A DNA stretch of 60,811 bases. Source: Eubacteriales bacterium (lineage in GTDB: Bacteria > Bacillota > Clostridia > Lachnospirales > Lachnospiraceae). Position 1 is the first letter of the stretch. Every line of letters starts with the position of its first letter. A program made the position numbers and the translations under genes. The stretch lies in contig JAUNHA010000009.1 in assembly GCA_030524135.1 (NCBI GenBank), positions 1-60,811 of the forward strand, written 5' to 3'. The notes below the pieces were generated by a model. The model searched no databases and was not told where the DNA came from. It saw only the letters and a list, made by a program, of their open reading frames with translations. This document shows, in pieces, positions 13,439 through 21,963 of the stretch.

Positions 13439-14005
13439 ATGGCAAAGCTTTATTTCAGATACGGGGCGATGGGATCCTCCAAAACGGCAAACATCCTGAT
13501 GGTGCGTTATAATTATCTGGAAAAGGGCTTGCGGCCGCTTCTGGTAAAGCCGCTGATCGATACCCGCTATGGAGAGCGCACCGTGCAGTCGCGCATGGGA
13601 CTGTCAGCGGAATGCGTGCTGTTCCATGAACTTATGGCCATGTCGGAAACGGATATCCAGTGGTACGATTCGATCCTTGTGGATGAGGCGCAGTTTTTGA
13701 CGGCGGCAGAGGTGGATTTCCTTGCGGACATTGTGGACCGGCTTTCCATCCCGGTGCTCTGCTACGGGCTTAAGATCGACTTCACGGGACACCTCTTTGA
13801 GGGAAGCCGGCGGCTTCTGGAGGTGGCGGAGGTCATCGAAGAGGTTCCTACGGTCTGCTGGTGCGGAAAACGTGCGACCTTCAATGCGCGTTTTGATGAA
13901 AACGGAAGAGTGCTGCGGGAGGGCGAGCAGGTCGTCATGGGGGCGAATGAACAGTATACCTCGTTGTGCAGGCGGCATTATAAGGAAGGGAAAATCCGTC
14001 CGTAA
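13439..14005 (+). CDS. tdk: Thymidine kinase (type II)
   Basis: A 188-residue enzyme phosphorylating thymidine to dTMP in the salvage pathway. The P-loop GAMGSSKT occupies residues 9-16, with a Walker B-like ILVDEAQFL at about residues 77-85. The structural zinc site is represented by CWCGKRATFNARF and the later SLCRRHY. Length is usual for type II kinases. The start is the first ATG matching the family N terminus (MAKLYFRYG), with GGAAGG about 12 bases upstream. It is 22 bp after the LacI gene and may be read from the same transcript. Confidence 0.96.
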   Translation: MAKLYFRYGAMGSSKTANILMVRYNYLEKGLRPLLVKPLIDTRYGERTVQSRMGLSAECVLFHELMAMSETDIQWYDSILVDEAQFLTAAEVDFLADIVDRLSIPVLCYGLKIDFTGHLFEGSRRLLEVAEVIEEVPTVCWCGKRATFNARFDENGRVLREGEQVVMGANEQYTSLCRRHYKEGKIRP

Positions 14006-14100
14006 GCCACTCAAGGCGGTTTTGAAGCGGGGAAGTATCGTTTGTCTGACAGAATATTTAACAGATTATTTCACAGATTATTTTACGAAAAGAGGCAGTG

Positions 14101-15087
14101 ATGGAGGATATAAATCTTAAGGACCTGAAATTTGATCCGTTCAGTGCGGAGGATGTCAGAAACCTCCGGGAATATTTCTTTATGCGTCCGAATAAAAGCT
14201 GTGACAGCGCGCCGCTGGACAGCTTTATCTGGAGAAATTATTATGACGTGCGCCGCTGTGTTGTAAACAACGAGTGCCTTTTGATGCTGGAGAAGGAAGA
14301 TGCCGGATATGCCGGATGCATCCCGCTCTGCAGCGAGGAGAAGCTTCCGGAATATTTTAAACTGCAGGAGAGATACTTTAACGAGGTACTGGGAGAACCG
14401 TTCCAGATCTATCTTGCGGATGAAGAAGGCGTTGAGGTGCTTAAGAAAGCGGGACTTCTTGAAAATTATGAGATCCGGGAGGAAGAGGATCTGAAGGATT
14501 ATCTGTATGATGCAGAGGCGATGCGCACGCTTGCGGGAAGAAAGCTTGCCAAAAAGCGCAACCACATTCACAAATTTGAAGAAACCTATGCCGGTCGCTG
14601 GGAATATAAGACATTGACAACGGAAGACAAGCTGGATATTCTGTCTCTGCTTGCCTCCTGGAAGGAGCAGAAGGACGAGGTCGGCGAAGGCGCTGGCATA
14701 AACGCAAAGGAAGAGACTTTTGACGCGATGGAATCCCTTGACGCGGAAATCCTCGGCGTGCATGAGATCCTTAACAATGACAGCGTATTTGAAAATGTAA
14801 AGATCGGCGGCATTTATATTGACGGAAAGCTCTGCGCTTTTTCGATCGGAAATTATAATGAGCGCGAGAAGATGGCGATCATCGATATCGAAAAAGCGGA
14901 TCCGGATGTGATCGGTCTGTATCAGGTGATCAACCAGCAGTTTCTGATTCACGAATTTCCGGATGCACTGCTTGTAAATCGCGAAGACGATGTGGGGCTT
15001 GAGGGACTGCGCCGCTCAAAGATGTCCTATTATCCAATCGGTTTTGAGAGAAAATATATGCTCCGGCAGAAGGATTTTGTCAAATGA
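14101..15087 (+). CDS. DUF2156 domain-containing protein
   Basis: A 328-residue soluble protein of the DUF2156 family, related in fold to the GNAT-like C-terminal domain of lysylphosphatidylglycerol synthases. Typical segments are FDPFSAEDVRNLREYF at the N terminus, KLAKKRNHIHKFEE at about 150-163, and GIYIDGKLCAFSIGNYN at about 238-254. No membrane segments are present, so it is the stand-alone soluble form. It probably transfers an acyl or aminoacyl group, but the substrate is unknown. The start at 14101 is preferred over GTG at 14098 because of the AGAGG spacing. It overlaps the next gene by 4 bp. Confidence 0.85.
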   Translation: MEDINLKDLKFDPFSAEDVRNLREYFFMRPNKSCDSAPLDSFIWRNYYDVRRCVVNNECLLMLEKEDAGYAGCIPLCSEEKLPEYFKLQERYFNEVLGEPFQIYLADEEGVEVLKKAGLLENYEIREEEDLKDYLYDAEAMRTLAGRKLAKKRNHIHKFEETYAGRWEYKTLTTEDKLDILSLLASWKEQKDEVGEGAGINAKEETFDAMESLDAEILGVHEILNNDSVFENVKIGGIYIDGKLCAFSIGNYNEREKMAIIDIEKADPDVIGLYQVINQQFLIHEFPDALLVNREDDVGLEGLRRSKMSYYPIGFERKYMLRQKDFVK

Positions 15088-15590
15088 TAAGATTCTTAAA
15101 GGAAGATGAATATGGCAGAACGCGTGCGTTAAATGATCTGTGCTTTCCGGATGAGGAATTCTCTGCGGCATATTATGACGACGGGATCGTAAAAAAGAGC
15201 CGCATCGCGGTAAAGGAGATCGGAGGAGAAATCGTCTCGGAGGCACATGCCGCGCCGCGGAAGCTGTGGTACCGGGATCCGGATGGCAGACCGTACAGCG
15301 TGGAGGTGCCGTATATTTTCTGTGTGGCGACGCACCCTGCGTACCGTCATCGCGGCTATATGGATGAGGTTCTTAAGCTGATGCTGGATGTACTCAGAGA
15401 GGACGGTGCTCCCTTTGCTTTTCTGGTTCCCGTGGATCCGGCGATCTACAGGCATCTGGGATTTGTACATGACTGGACCTTTGGCGGAGAAGAGGCGGAG
15501 CTTCTGTATGCGGATGACGGGCTTACGGAATGCTCGGCGAAGCTTCTTTGCGCGGCGGAATTCCGGAAACCGGAACGAATCACGCTTTGA
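15084..15590 (+). CDS. GNAT family N-acetyltransferase
   Basis: A 168-residue protein with the acetyl-CoA binding motif A visible as VATHPAYRHRGYMDEVLKLML at about residues 77-97, preceded by the beta-strand YIFCVATHP. FAFLVPVDPAIYRHLGF further on resembles the Eis-like subgroup. It is translationally coupled to the DUF2156 gene (ATGA overlap). Two adjacent acyltransferase-fold proteins suggest they act in one pathway, but no substrate is visible. Confidence 0.85.
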   Translation: MIRFLKEDEYGRTRALNDLCFPDEEFSAAYYDDGIVKKSRIAVKEIGGEIVSEAHAAPRKLWYRDPDGRPYSVEVPYIFCVATHPAYRHRGYMDEVLKLMLDVLREDGAPFAFLVPVDPAIYRHLGFVHDWTFGGEEAELLYADDGLTECSAKLLCAAEFRKPERITL

Positions 15591-15648
15591 CAGAGAAGCA
15601 TAAAAAAGTACCCCAAAAGCGGATAAAAAAGAAATACGGAATACAGAA

Positions 15649-15677
15649 AAAAGCCCTTGCATCCCGGGGCTTTTTTT
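15649..15677 (+). terminator. Terminator after the GNAT gene, with a promoter element in its loop
   Basis: AAAAGCCC (15649-15656) pairs with GGGCTTTT (15667-15674), followed by further T residues. The loop contains TTGCAT, which can serve as the -35 box for the next operon. Confidence 0.8.
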
Positions 15678-15685
15678 GTTAAAAT
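15657..15685 (+). promoter_or_regulatory. Promoter of the rpsF operon
   Basis: TTGCAT (15657-15662), a 17-base spacer and TAAAAT (15680-15685) with an extended TGT just before the -10. It overlaps the preceding terminator, and transcription would begin near 15692, at the start of the S6:S18 leader. Confidence 0.6.
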
Positions 15686-15699
15686 AATAGCCCGTGACA

Positions 15700-15750
15700 C
15701 ATTAACCTTGCTCCCGTTTCGGACGGGGGCCGGATGACCACAAGGAGGTA
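15700..15750 (+). promoter_or_regulatory. S6:S18 ribosomal-protein leader (rpsF leader RNA)
   Basis: The leader folds as the known autoregulatory element bound by the S6-S18 complex. An outer helix CCTTG (15706-15710) / CAAGG (15741-15745) encloses an inner hairpin CTCCCGT / ACGGGGG, with an unpaired CCGGATGACCA carrying the conserved CCG at 15730-15732. The outer helix traps part of the AAGGAGG ribosome site. Binding of excess S6:S18 would block rpsF translation. Confidence 0.8.
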
Positions 15751-15756
15751 AACATT

Positions 15757-16044
15757 ATGAATAAGTATGAGTTAACAGTTATTCTTAGTGCGAAACTCGA
15801 TGACGAAGCAAGAGCCGCAGCCGTTGAGCAGCTGAAGGGTTATATCACCCGCTACAACGGAACTGTAGGCGAGATTGATGAGTGGGGCAAGAAGAGACTT
15901 GCTTACGAGATCCAGCATGAGATCGAGGGATTCTACTACATCATCAACTTCGAGGGCGATCAGAACACCCCGAATGAGCTTGAGTCACACGTTCGCATCA
16001 TGGAGCCTGTTCTTAGATACTTAGTAATCAGAAAAGAAGACTAA
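15757..16044 (+). CDS. rpsF: 30S ribosomal protein S6
   Basis: A 95-residue S6 protein with the family opening MNKYELTVIL, central GTVGEIDEWGKKRLAYEI and C-terminal RIMEPVLRYLVIRKED. It binds the central domain of 16S rRNA together with S18. First gene of the conserved rpsF-ssb-rpsR operon and preceded by its S6:S18 leader and a strong AAGGAGG site. Confidence 0.98.
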   Translation: MNKYELTVILSAKLDDEARAAAVEQLKGYITRYNGTVGEIDEWGKKRLAYEIQHEIEGFYYIINFEGDQNTPNELESHVRIMEPVLRYLVIRKED

Positions 16045-16067
16045 TTATTGAGAGAAAGTGTGAAAGT

Positions 16068-16538
16068 ATGAATAAAGTAATTATAATGGGCAGACTTACA
16101 AGAGATCCTGATATCAGATATACGCAGGGCGACAACAGCATGGCAATTGCAAGATATACCGTTGCCGTTGACAGAAGGATGCGCAGGGATGCCGCTGACG
16201 GACAGCAGACAGCAGACTTCATCGGATGCGTTGCATTCGGCAGACAGGCAGAATTTGCTGAAAGATACTTGCACCAGGGAACGAAGATCCTTGCTACCGG
16301 CAGGATCCAGACAGGCAGTTATGTAAACAAGGATGGTCAGAAGGTCTACACGACAGATGTGGTGATCGAGGATCAGGAATTTGCAGAGAGCAAGGCAGCA
16401 CAGGATGGAAGAGGCGCTTCAGGCGGCAGCTCCTTCGGCGGCGGTCATTCCTCTGCTCCGGATTTCGGCTCACCGGTCGGCGATGGCTTTATGAACATTC
16501 CCGAGGGAGTAGAAGACGAGGGTCTTCCGTTCAACTAA
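16068..16538 (+). CDS. ssb: Single-stranded DNA-binding protein
   Basis: A 156-residue SSB. The OB fold spans about residues 1-105, starting MNKVIIMGRLTRDPDIRYTQ and containing FIGCVAFGRQAEFAERYLHQG. A Gly/Ser-rich linker follows, and an acidic tail ends EDEGLPFN. The usual tail ends in DDDIPF; here Pro-Phe is kept but one residue (Asn) follows it, which may slightly alter docking of partner proteins. It lies between the two ribosomal-protein genes in the standard order. Confidence 0.96.
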   Translation: MNKVIIMGRLTRDPDIRYTQGDNSMAIARYTVAVDRRMRRDAADGQQTADFIGCVAFGRQAEFAERYLHQGTKILATGRIQTGSYVNKDGQKVYTTDVVIEDQEFAESKAAQDGRGASGGSSFGGGHSSAPDFGSPVGDGFMNIPEGVEDEGLPFN

Positions 16539-16592
16539 AGAGCGGGACCTCTGAGGCTGTACTCCGCAGAAGAATAACAGGAGGACTATACG

Positions 16593-16865
16593 ATGGCATT
16601 TCAGAAAGCTGAAGGCAAAGAGGCCGGCGCACGTCCAAGAAAGATGGGCGGTTTCCGCAGAAGACGTAAGGTATGTGTATTCTGCAGCGAGAAGGCTAAA
16701 CCGATCGATTATAAAGACGTTGCAACATTAAAGAAGTACATCTCTGAGAGAGGCAAGATTCTTCCGAGAAGAATTACCGGAAACTGCGCGGCTCACCAGA
16801 GAGAGCTCACCGTAGCGATCAAGAGAGCAAGACACGTTGCTTTCCTTCCGTACACGGTAGAATAA
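16593..16865 (+). CDS. rpsR: 30S ribosomal protein S18
   Basis: A 90-residue S18 with a basic N-terminal extension, a [15 protein letters not shown] segment and the conserved [20 protein letters not shown] block. The three cysteines (two in CVFC, one in GNCAAHQ) suggest a zinc-type (C+) S18 subclass. It pairs with S6 on the 30S platform and ends the operon. Confidence 0.97.
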   Translation: MAFQKAEGKEAGARPRKMGGFRRRRKVCVFCSEKAKPIDYKDVATLKKYISERGKILPRRITGNCAAHQRELTVAIKRARHVAFLPYTVE

Positions 16866-16891
16866 GCTGACGCGATCAGACTGAAAAAACA

Positions 16892-16934
16892 CAGAGGGCT
16901 TCGTATGAGAAATCATCCGGAGCTCTTTTTTTGT
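16892..16934 (+). terminator. Terminator of the rpsF operon
   Basis: AGAGGGCTTCG pairs imperfectly with CGGAGCTCTT across a loop of about 16 bases and is followed by TTTTTTT. Confidence 0.7.
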
Positions 16935-17025
16935 CATGGATGACTGCGTTCGGTGACGGAATGAAATATATATATTTATTAAGAAAAAGAACGATTGAAA
17001 AATGATCTATTTGATTTCGTAATAA

Positions 17026-17067
17026 ATCAGACCCCTTAGACTGTATTGCTTGAGGGGGAAATCTGTT
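17026..17067 (+). promoter_or_regulatory. Leader hairpin overlapping the ribosome site of the fused permease
   Basis: CAGA-CCCCTT pairs with AGGGGG-AAA-TCTG (three-base bulge). The right arm contains the GAGGGGGA Shine-Dalgarno of the gene starting at 17069. Pairing would hide the ribosome site. No known riboswitch class is recognised. Confidence 0.4.
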
Positions 17068-17068
17068 T

Positions 17069-18823
17069 ATGATAAAGTTAAAAAGATTTGGGGTAATGGA
17101 AAATATGAGTAAGCAAAGCAGGTGCTTTGCGGGAGAAGGCATGGATTTTAAACGGGGAAGACAGAAAAATTCTACAGCGGATACATGGTATTACCGGGCG
17201 TTGGACCGCGGTATTTTTTACCTGATGGCGGCGCTTGTGCTTGTATTCGTTCTCTGGCCGCTCCTGTGCATCGCAGGAAAGAGCATACAGGCGGACGGCG
17301 GCATTAGCTTCCGTCACTATCATTCCCTTTTTACGGACAATTTCAAGCTGCTGAAGAACAGCTTTTTTGTGGCGATACCGGCAGCGCTTCTTTCGACGCT
17401 GATCGGTGTGGCGGTGGCATTTCGCGTCGCGCTTTCAAAGGGGCGCATCCGTTCTGTGCTGATGGCGATCCTGCTGATGACGATGGTATCGCCGCCGTTT
17501 ATTTCTTCGCTTGTCTATATTCAGCTTTTCGGAAGAAGAGGCTGGATCACGCACGGCCTGCTGGGGCTTATGATAAGTCCGTACAATCAATGGGGCATTA
17601 TTGCGATGCAGAGTCTGCACTTTGCTTCGCTGAACGCGATCTTTATGATCGGTCTTCTGAATAATCTGGATCACAACATGATCTATGCGTCCCGGGATCT
17701 CGGAGCTTCGCCGACCGAAACGCTGAAGGGGGTTGTTTTCCCGCTGATGCTGCCGGGAGCCGGTGTCTGCTTCATTCTGTCGCTGATCCGTTCGATCTCC
17801 GACTTTGGGACGCCGATCGTCATCGGCGGAAGATTTAATACGCTGGCGGCAGCCATTTACATGAAGCTGATCGGATACGCACAGCTGGAAGAGGCTTCCG
17901 CAATGAATATGCTGCTGCTGATCCCGGCGGTCATTGTATTTGTTCTGTTCCGCTGGCTGATGAAAAAGTCGGACGGCATGATCAGTACGGGCAATGCTGC
18001 AAAAACATCCGGGAGTCTGCCGATGAAGATCCGCGGACCGATCAGCTGGGGCATCAACCTGATTTCCTTTGTGTTTTACGGGATGATGGTGATGCAGTAC
18101 CTCTGTATTTTCCTGACGGGATTTCTGAAGTCAAAGCGCGGCGTATATTATTTTACGCTTGAAAATTTCAACAGCCTGTTTGCCTACAATATCGACAGTC
18201 TCGTGCGAAGCGTACAGTATTCGCTGCTCGTTGCGGTATTCGGAACGCTGTTCGCCATGCTCTTCGCCTATTATCTGGAGCGCAGAAAGGTGCGCTTCAA
18301 GGGATTTTATGATTTTGTCTCGACGATGCCTTATCTGCTCCCGGGAACCTGCTTTGGTATCGGCTATATCCTTGCATTTAACAAGGGACCGCTCAGGCTG
18401 ACCGGAACCGCGGCGATCATTGTGCTTAACATGATCTTTAAGCAGCTCCCCACGATCACAAAGCTGTGCGGAACTTCACTTGCACAGATGAATGCGCGGA
18501 TGGAGGACGCGGCGAGAGACCTCGGTGCGGGCAATTTCTTTGTGACAAAGGACATCGTGCTTCCGAATCTGACGCAGACCTTTGTGACCGGATTTATCTA
18601 CAATTTTACAAGCGCCATGACGACGGCGGGGGCGATCATGTTCCTGATCAGTTCCCGGCATAAGGTGGCGGTATACACACTGTTTGACGCAATCAATTCA
18701 GGCGAATACGCGGTGGCTTCCCTGATTTCCACGATGATCATAGTGATCACGCTGCTGGTGACTGGCGCGGTATCCGCAGTTATGCTGCGAAAGCCGGGAA
18801 ACAGAAGCCGGACGGCAAAATAA
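17069..18823 (+). CDS. ABC transporter permease, fused two-domain (FbpB/AfuB type)
   Basis: A 584-residue membrane protein made of two homologous permease halves (about 45-300 and 320-575), each with about six helices and its own EAA loop: ASRDLGASPTETLKG at about 210-224 and AARDLGAGNFFVTKD at about 480-494. This fused arrangement is typical of ferric-ion, 2-aminoethylphosphonate and sugar-phosphate importers of the AfuABC/FbpABC class. The start at 17069 has GAGGGGGA upstream; internal ATGs at 17096-17105 and 17141 are alternatives, since the first 25 residues look unconserved. First gene of a four-gene operon with ATPase, receptor and PHP phosphoesterase. Confidence 0.88.
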   Translation: MIKLKRFGVMENMSKQSRCFAGEGMDFKRGRQKNSTADTWYYRALDRGIFYLMAALVLVFVLWPLLCIAGKSIQADGGISFRHYHSLFTDNFKLLKNSFFVAIPAALLSTLIGVAVAFRVALSKGRIRSVLMAILLMTMVSPPFISSLVYIQLFGRRGWITHGLLGLMISPYNQWGIIAMQSLHFASLNAIFMIGLLNNLDHNMIYASRDLGASPTETLKGVVFPLMLPGAGVCFILSLIRSISDFGTPIVIGGRFNTLAAAIYMKLIGYAQLEEASAMNMLLLIPAVIVFVLFRWLMKKSDGMISTGNAAKTSGSLPMKIRGPISWGINLISFVFYGMMVMQYLCIFLTGFLKSKRGVYYFTLENFNSLFAYNIDSLVRSVQYSLLVAVFGTLFAMLFAYYLERRKVRFKGFYDFVSTMPYLLPGTCFGIGYILAFNKGPLRLTGTAAIIVLNMIFKQLPTITKLCGTSLAQMNARMEDAARDLGAGNFFVTKDIVLPNLTQTFVTGFIYNFTSAMTTAGAIMFLISSRHKVAVYTLFDAINSGEYAVASLISTMIIVITLLVTGAVSAVMLRKPGNRSRTAK

Positions 18824-18897
18824 TTGCAGCGAATGCGGTATGTGCAGATGCCTGTGAGGGCATCGCGCAGCGGAAAACAGGAAAGGGAACGGAAACT

Positions 18898-19911
18898 ATG
18901 GCTTATATCGAGCTTAAAAATCTGAATAAGGCATTTGGCGAAAAGGTGGTCGTAAACGATCTGAATCTCTCGCTGGAGCGCGGAAAGATCCTCTGCCTGC
19001 TGGGACCCTCCGGCTGCGGAAAGACGACAACACTTCGTATGATCGGCGGCTTTCTGGAGGCGGACAGCGGCAGCATTTGCCTGGATGGAGAAGAAATATC
19101 GGCACTTCCGCCGGAGGGACGGCCGGTTGCAACAGTATTTCAGTCCTATGCGCTCTTCCCCAATATGACCGTCATTGAGAATGTCATGTACGGTCTGAAA
19201 TTCAAAGGCATCAACCGTGCAAAAGCGCGGGAGATCGCGCTTTCGAAGCTTGAGGTAACGGGACTTGCGGATTATGCGGGTGCCCGTGTCAACGAGATCA
19301 GCGGAGGGCAGCAGCAGAGAGTGGCGCTTGCAAGAGCGCTCGCGGTGGAACCAAAGGTGCTGCTTCTGGATGAGCCGCTGTCGAACCTTGATGCGAAGCT
19401 CCGGATCAGAATGCGGGATGAGCTTAAGGAACTGCAGAAGCAGCTTGACATGACGATGATTTTTGTTACGCATGATCAGGAGGAGGCCATGGTGCTTGCT
19501 GACAGCATTGCGATCATGCATGACGGCTATCTCATACAGACGGGACCGCCGCGGGAGGTCTATGATCATCCGGCGACACAGTTTGCAATGGAATTCCTCG
19601 GAAGTGCCAACAGACTGACGCTTTCTTCCGGAGAGGTCATTTATCTGCGACCGGAAAAGCTGCGTATTCTCGGGGCTTATTCAGACGGGGCAATGCGGAC
19701 GGCGGAAACGGAGAAAAAAGCGGGAACGCATCTGATCTGTGCGGATGTTGTGCGGGGAGAATATCTTGGATTTTATACCCTGTATTTTGCGCGTACGGAT
19801 CAGGGGGAAGAGATCGTACTCAGAAGCGTGGATGGAAATTCTGTTCCGGAAGGGACAAAGCTGATTTTAGCGTTTGAAGACGCGGATGTGCTGATGAGAG
19901 GCGCACAGTAA
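18898..19911 (+). CDS. ABC transporter ATP-binding protein (FbpC/AfuC/PotA type)
   Basis: A 337-residue ATPase energising the fused permease. Walker A is GPSGCGKTT at residues 36-44, the signature ISGGQQQRVALARAL lies at about 135-149, Walker B with D-loop LLLDEPLSNLD follows at about 157-167, and the switch histidine is in FVTHDQEEAM. A C-terminal beta-rich region after about residue 235 corresponds to the regulatory TOBE domain, with YLRPEKLRI. Length is normal for importers with a TOBE domain. Ion or phosphorylated-sugar specificity cannot be deduced from this subunit. Confidence 0.92.
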   Translation: MAYIELKNLNKAFGEKVVVNDLNLSLERGKILCLLGPSGCGKTTTLRMIGGFLEADSGSICLDGEEISALPPEGRPVATVFQSYALFPNMTVIENVMYGLKFKGINRAKAREIALSKLEVTGLADYAGARVNEISGGQQQRVALARALAVEPKVLLLDEPLSNLDAKLRIRMRDELKELQKQLDMTMIFVTHDQEEAMVLADSIAIMHDGYLIQTGPPREVYDHPATQFAMEFLGSANRLTLSSGEVIYLRPEKLRILGAYSDGAMRTAETEKKAGTHLICADVVRGEYLGFYTLYFARTDQGEEIVLRSVDGNSVPEGTKLILAFEDADVLMRGAQ

Positions 19912-20027
19912 AACAGCCCTGAAACCGGGAACGGTTTTAAAATAAATAAGGGAAATAAGAATGATTTCCGGGATACGGCAAGTCCGTTCCCGGGCCGCGC
20001 AGAACGCGGCGGAAAAGGAGGAGAACT

Positions 20028-21143
20028 ATGAAATTAAAGCATTTGGCAGCCGGTATGGCAGCAGCAATGCTGCTGACAGCGTGCGGAAGCTCTGCACAGA
20101 CGGCAACGACGGCGGCACAGGCAGAGAGCACAGAGGCTTCTGCAGAGGAAACGACTGCTGCAGAGACTGCTGCGGAGGAGACAGAAGCGGCAGCAGCGGC
20201 AAGTGGTGAGCCGGTGAAGATCGTCTGCACCAGCGAGGATTATGTAAAGCTGTTTGACAAGTTCACGGCAGAGACCGGAATTCCGACAGAGCTGCTTTCC
20301 ATGTCTTCAGGAGAAGTACTTACGAAGATCAAGGCAGAAGGCGGCACGCCGATGGCTGACCTCTGGTTTGGCGGCGGAATTGACGCATTTATGGGCGCAA
20401 AGGACGACGGACTTCTGGAGCAGGTGAATTTTGACGGCGCTGATGCGCTTGCACCGGAGTATAAGGATGAGGAGAACTACTGGTTTGCAAAGGGCATTAC
20501 CGTAGTCGGCTTCCTTGTAAACAACGATATCATTGACGAGGCGGGTCTTACGGTTCCGCAGAGCTGGGATGATCTGACCGATCCGTCCTATAAGGGTGAG
20601 ATTCTGATGTCCAATCCGGCAATTTCCGGAACAAACTATGCTGTTGTAAATGCAATCCTTCAGACGAAGGGCGATGAGGACGGATGGGCTTATTTTGAGG
20701 CGCTCAACCAGAACATCGACTATTATTCCAAGCGCGGCAAGGATCCGAAGGTAAAGACGATGGCGGGCGAAGTTGCGATCGGTATCGTTCCGATGGACAA
20801 GGAAGTTGACAACATGCACGAGGAGCAGAATGTAACTGCGGTTTATCCGTCAGACGGCATTCCGTATGTTCCGGAGGGCGTTGCAGTATTTAAGAACGGC
20901 AGCAATTCAGAAGGCGCAAAGCAGTTCATCGAGTGGTTCTATAACAATGATGAGAACCTTCAGCTCGTTGCAGAGATCGATAACAAGGATACTGTAAAGA
21001 TGATCAAGCCGTCCATGGAAGGACTGGAGCTCACCTTTGATACTTCCAAGCTGATGAAAGAGGATCTCAGCCTCTTCGGCGCAAACAGAGATGACATTCT
21101 CGCAAAGTGGGAAGTACTCGCAGGCGACAAGTCAGAGGAGTAA
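20028..21143 (+). CDS. ABC transporter substrate-binding lipoprotein (AfuA/FbpA-like)
   Basis: A 371-residue lipoprotein with lipobox LLTAC (Cys19), an Ala/Thr/Glu-rich linker (about 22-63) and a periplasmic-binding fold of the COG1840-type class: VKIVCTSEDYVKLFDKFTAET after the linker, then DLWFGGGIDAFMGAKDDGLLE and GEILMSNPAISGTNYAVVNAI. Relatives bind ferric ion, aminoethylphosphonate or hexose phosphate. The classical Tyr-Tyr pair of ferric-binding proteins is not evident near residue 225 (NIDYYSKRGKD does hold YY but in another context), so a phosphorylated organic ligand is at least as likely. Preceded by AAGGAGG and a small CCGCG/CGCGG hairpin. Confidence 0.85.
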   Translation: MKLKHLAAGMAAAMLLTACGSSAQTATTAAQAESTEASAEETTAAETAAEETEAAAAASGEPVKIVCTSEDYVKLFDKFTAETGIPTELLSMSSGEVLTKIKAEGGTPMADLWFGGGIDAFMGAKDDGLLEQVNFDGADALAPEYKDEENYWFAKGITVVGFLVNNDIIDEAGLTVPQSWDDLTDPSYKGEILMSNPAISGTNYAVVNAILQTKGDEDGWAYFEALNQNIDYYSKRGKDPKVKTMAGEVAIGIVPMDKEVDNMHEEQNVTAVYPSDGIPYVPEGVAVFKNGSNSEGAKQFIEWFYNNDENLQLVAEIDNKDTVKMIKPSMEGLELTFDTSKLMKEDLSLFGANRDDILAKWEVLAGDKSEE

Positions 21144-21227
21144 TCAGGAGAGCTGCAGGGCGGATGCGGGTGATAAACCTGCAGAAGCCCGATGTAAATC
21201 GAGAATAACAGACCAGAGGGATAAGAC

Positions 21228-21899
21228 ATGCTGATCGATCTGCACATGCACGAAAAGACGTTTTCCAAAGACAGTTTTTTAAGTCTCGAAGAAATTGTAA
21301 CACTCGCAAAACAGCGGGGGCTTGATGCCGTCTGCATCACGGACCATGATGATATCGGAATTCGTGAGACAGCGGAGCGGTACTCGAAAGAAACCGGATT
21401 TCCGATCTTTGTCGGATATGAGTTTTACTCCCTGCAGGGCGATATCGTGGCTTTCGGCGCGCCGAAGGTTCCGCCGCAGCGTATCGATGCACAGCCGTTT
21501 ATCGACTATGTGAAGTCATGCGGCGGCGTCTGCATCGCGGCGCATCCCTTCCGGAATAACCGGAGGGGGCTGGAGGAGCATCTGCTGGAGGTGCATGGTC
21601 TCGATGCACTTGAAGTGCTGAATGGAAGCACGCTGCCGGATGCGACGGAGACCGCGCGGCAGTATGCGGAACGGCTGGGGCTTCAGACAGTAGGTGCAAG
21701 CGACTGTCATGTGCGTGGAAAAGTTGGTGTCTGCGCGACCTGGTTCCCGGAAGAGGTGCACACGATGGAGGAGTTTATCCGGGCATTCCGGACACAGAAG
21801 CTCTGTCCGGCGCTGTATCAAAACGGGAGATATGTGATCACGGACCGGCTCGCAGAGCCGATCGGCCAGATCGAAGAAGAAGTCGCAGAACTGGTTTAA
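21228..21899 (+). CDS. PHP domain phosphoesterase
   Basis: A 223-residue stand-alone PHP protein, expected to be a metal-dependent phosphatase or phosphodiesterase. Metal-ligand motifs of the family are visible: DLHMHEKTFS at residues 4-13, ITDHDDI near 38-44, an IAAHPFRNN histidine near 104-112 and GASDCHV near 162-168. It closes the operon 84 bp after the binding-protein gene. Coupling to an importer suggests that the imported solute is a phosphate ester or phosphonate degraded in the cytoplasm, which is inference from context. Confidence 0.85.
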   Translation: MLIDLHMHEKTFSKDSFLSLEEIVTLAKQRGLDAVCITDHDDIGIRETAERYSKETGFPIFVGYEFYSLQGDIVAFGAPKVPPQRIDAQPFIDYVKSCGGVCIAAHPFRNNRRGLEEHLLEVHGLDALEVLNGSTLPDATETARQYAERLGLQTVGASDCHVRGKVGVCATWFPEEVHTMEEFIRAFRTQKLCPALYQNGRYVITDRLAEPIGQIEEEVAELV

Positions 21900-21921
21900 G
21901 TAAGCTGTAATGAAATGAACG

Positions 21922-21954
21922 GGCGTACATCGGAAGATGTGCGCCTGTTTTGTG
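21922..21954 (+). terminator. Terminator after the PHP gene
   Basis: GGCGTACATC (21922-21931) pairs with GATGTGCGCC (21936-21945, one G-U pair) over a GGAA tetraloop, followed by TGTTTTG. Confidence 0.85.
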
Positions 21955-21963
21955 GGCATTTAT

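Noticed and set aside
17069-18823. Fused permease as an artefactual merge of two genes
   Set aside because: Both halves have complete helices and EAA loops with a continuous frame, and fused permeases are usual in this transporter class.
18598-19569. A 323-codon open frame on the minus strand over the ATPase gene
   Set aside because: It lies wholly antisense to well-supported permease and ATPase genes, has no recognisable family features and no ribosome site. It is a codon-bias shadow.
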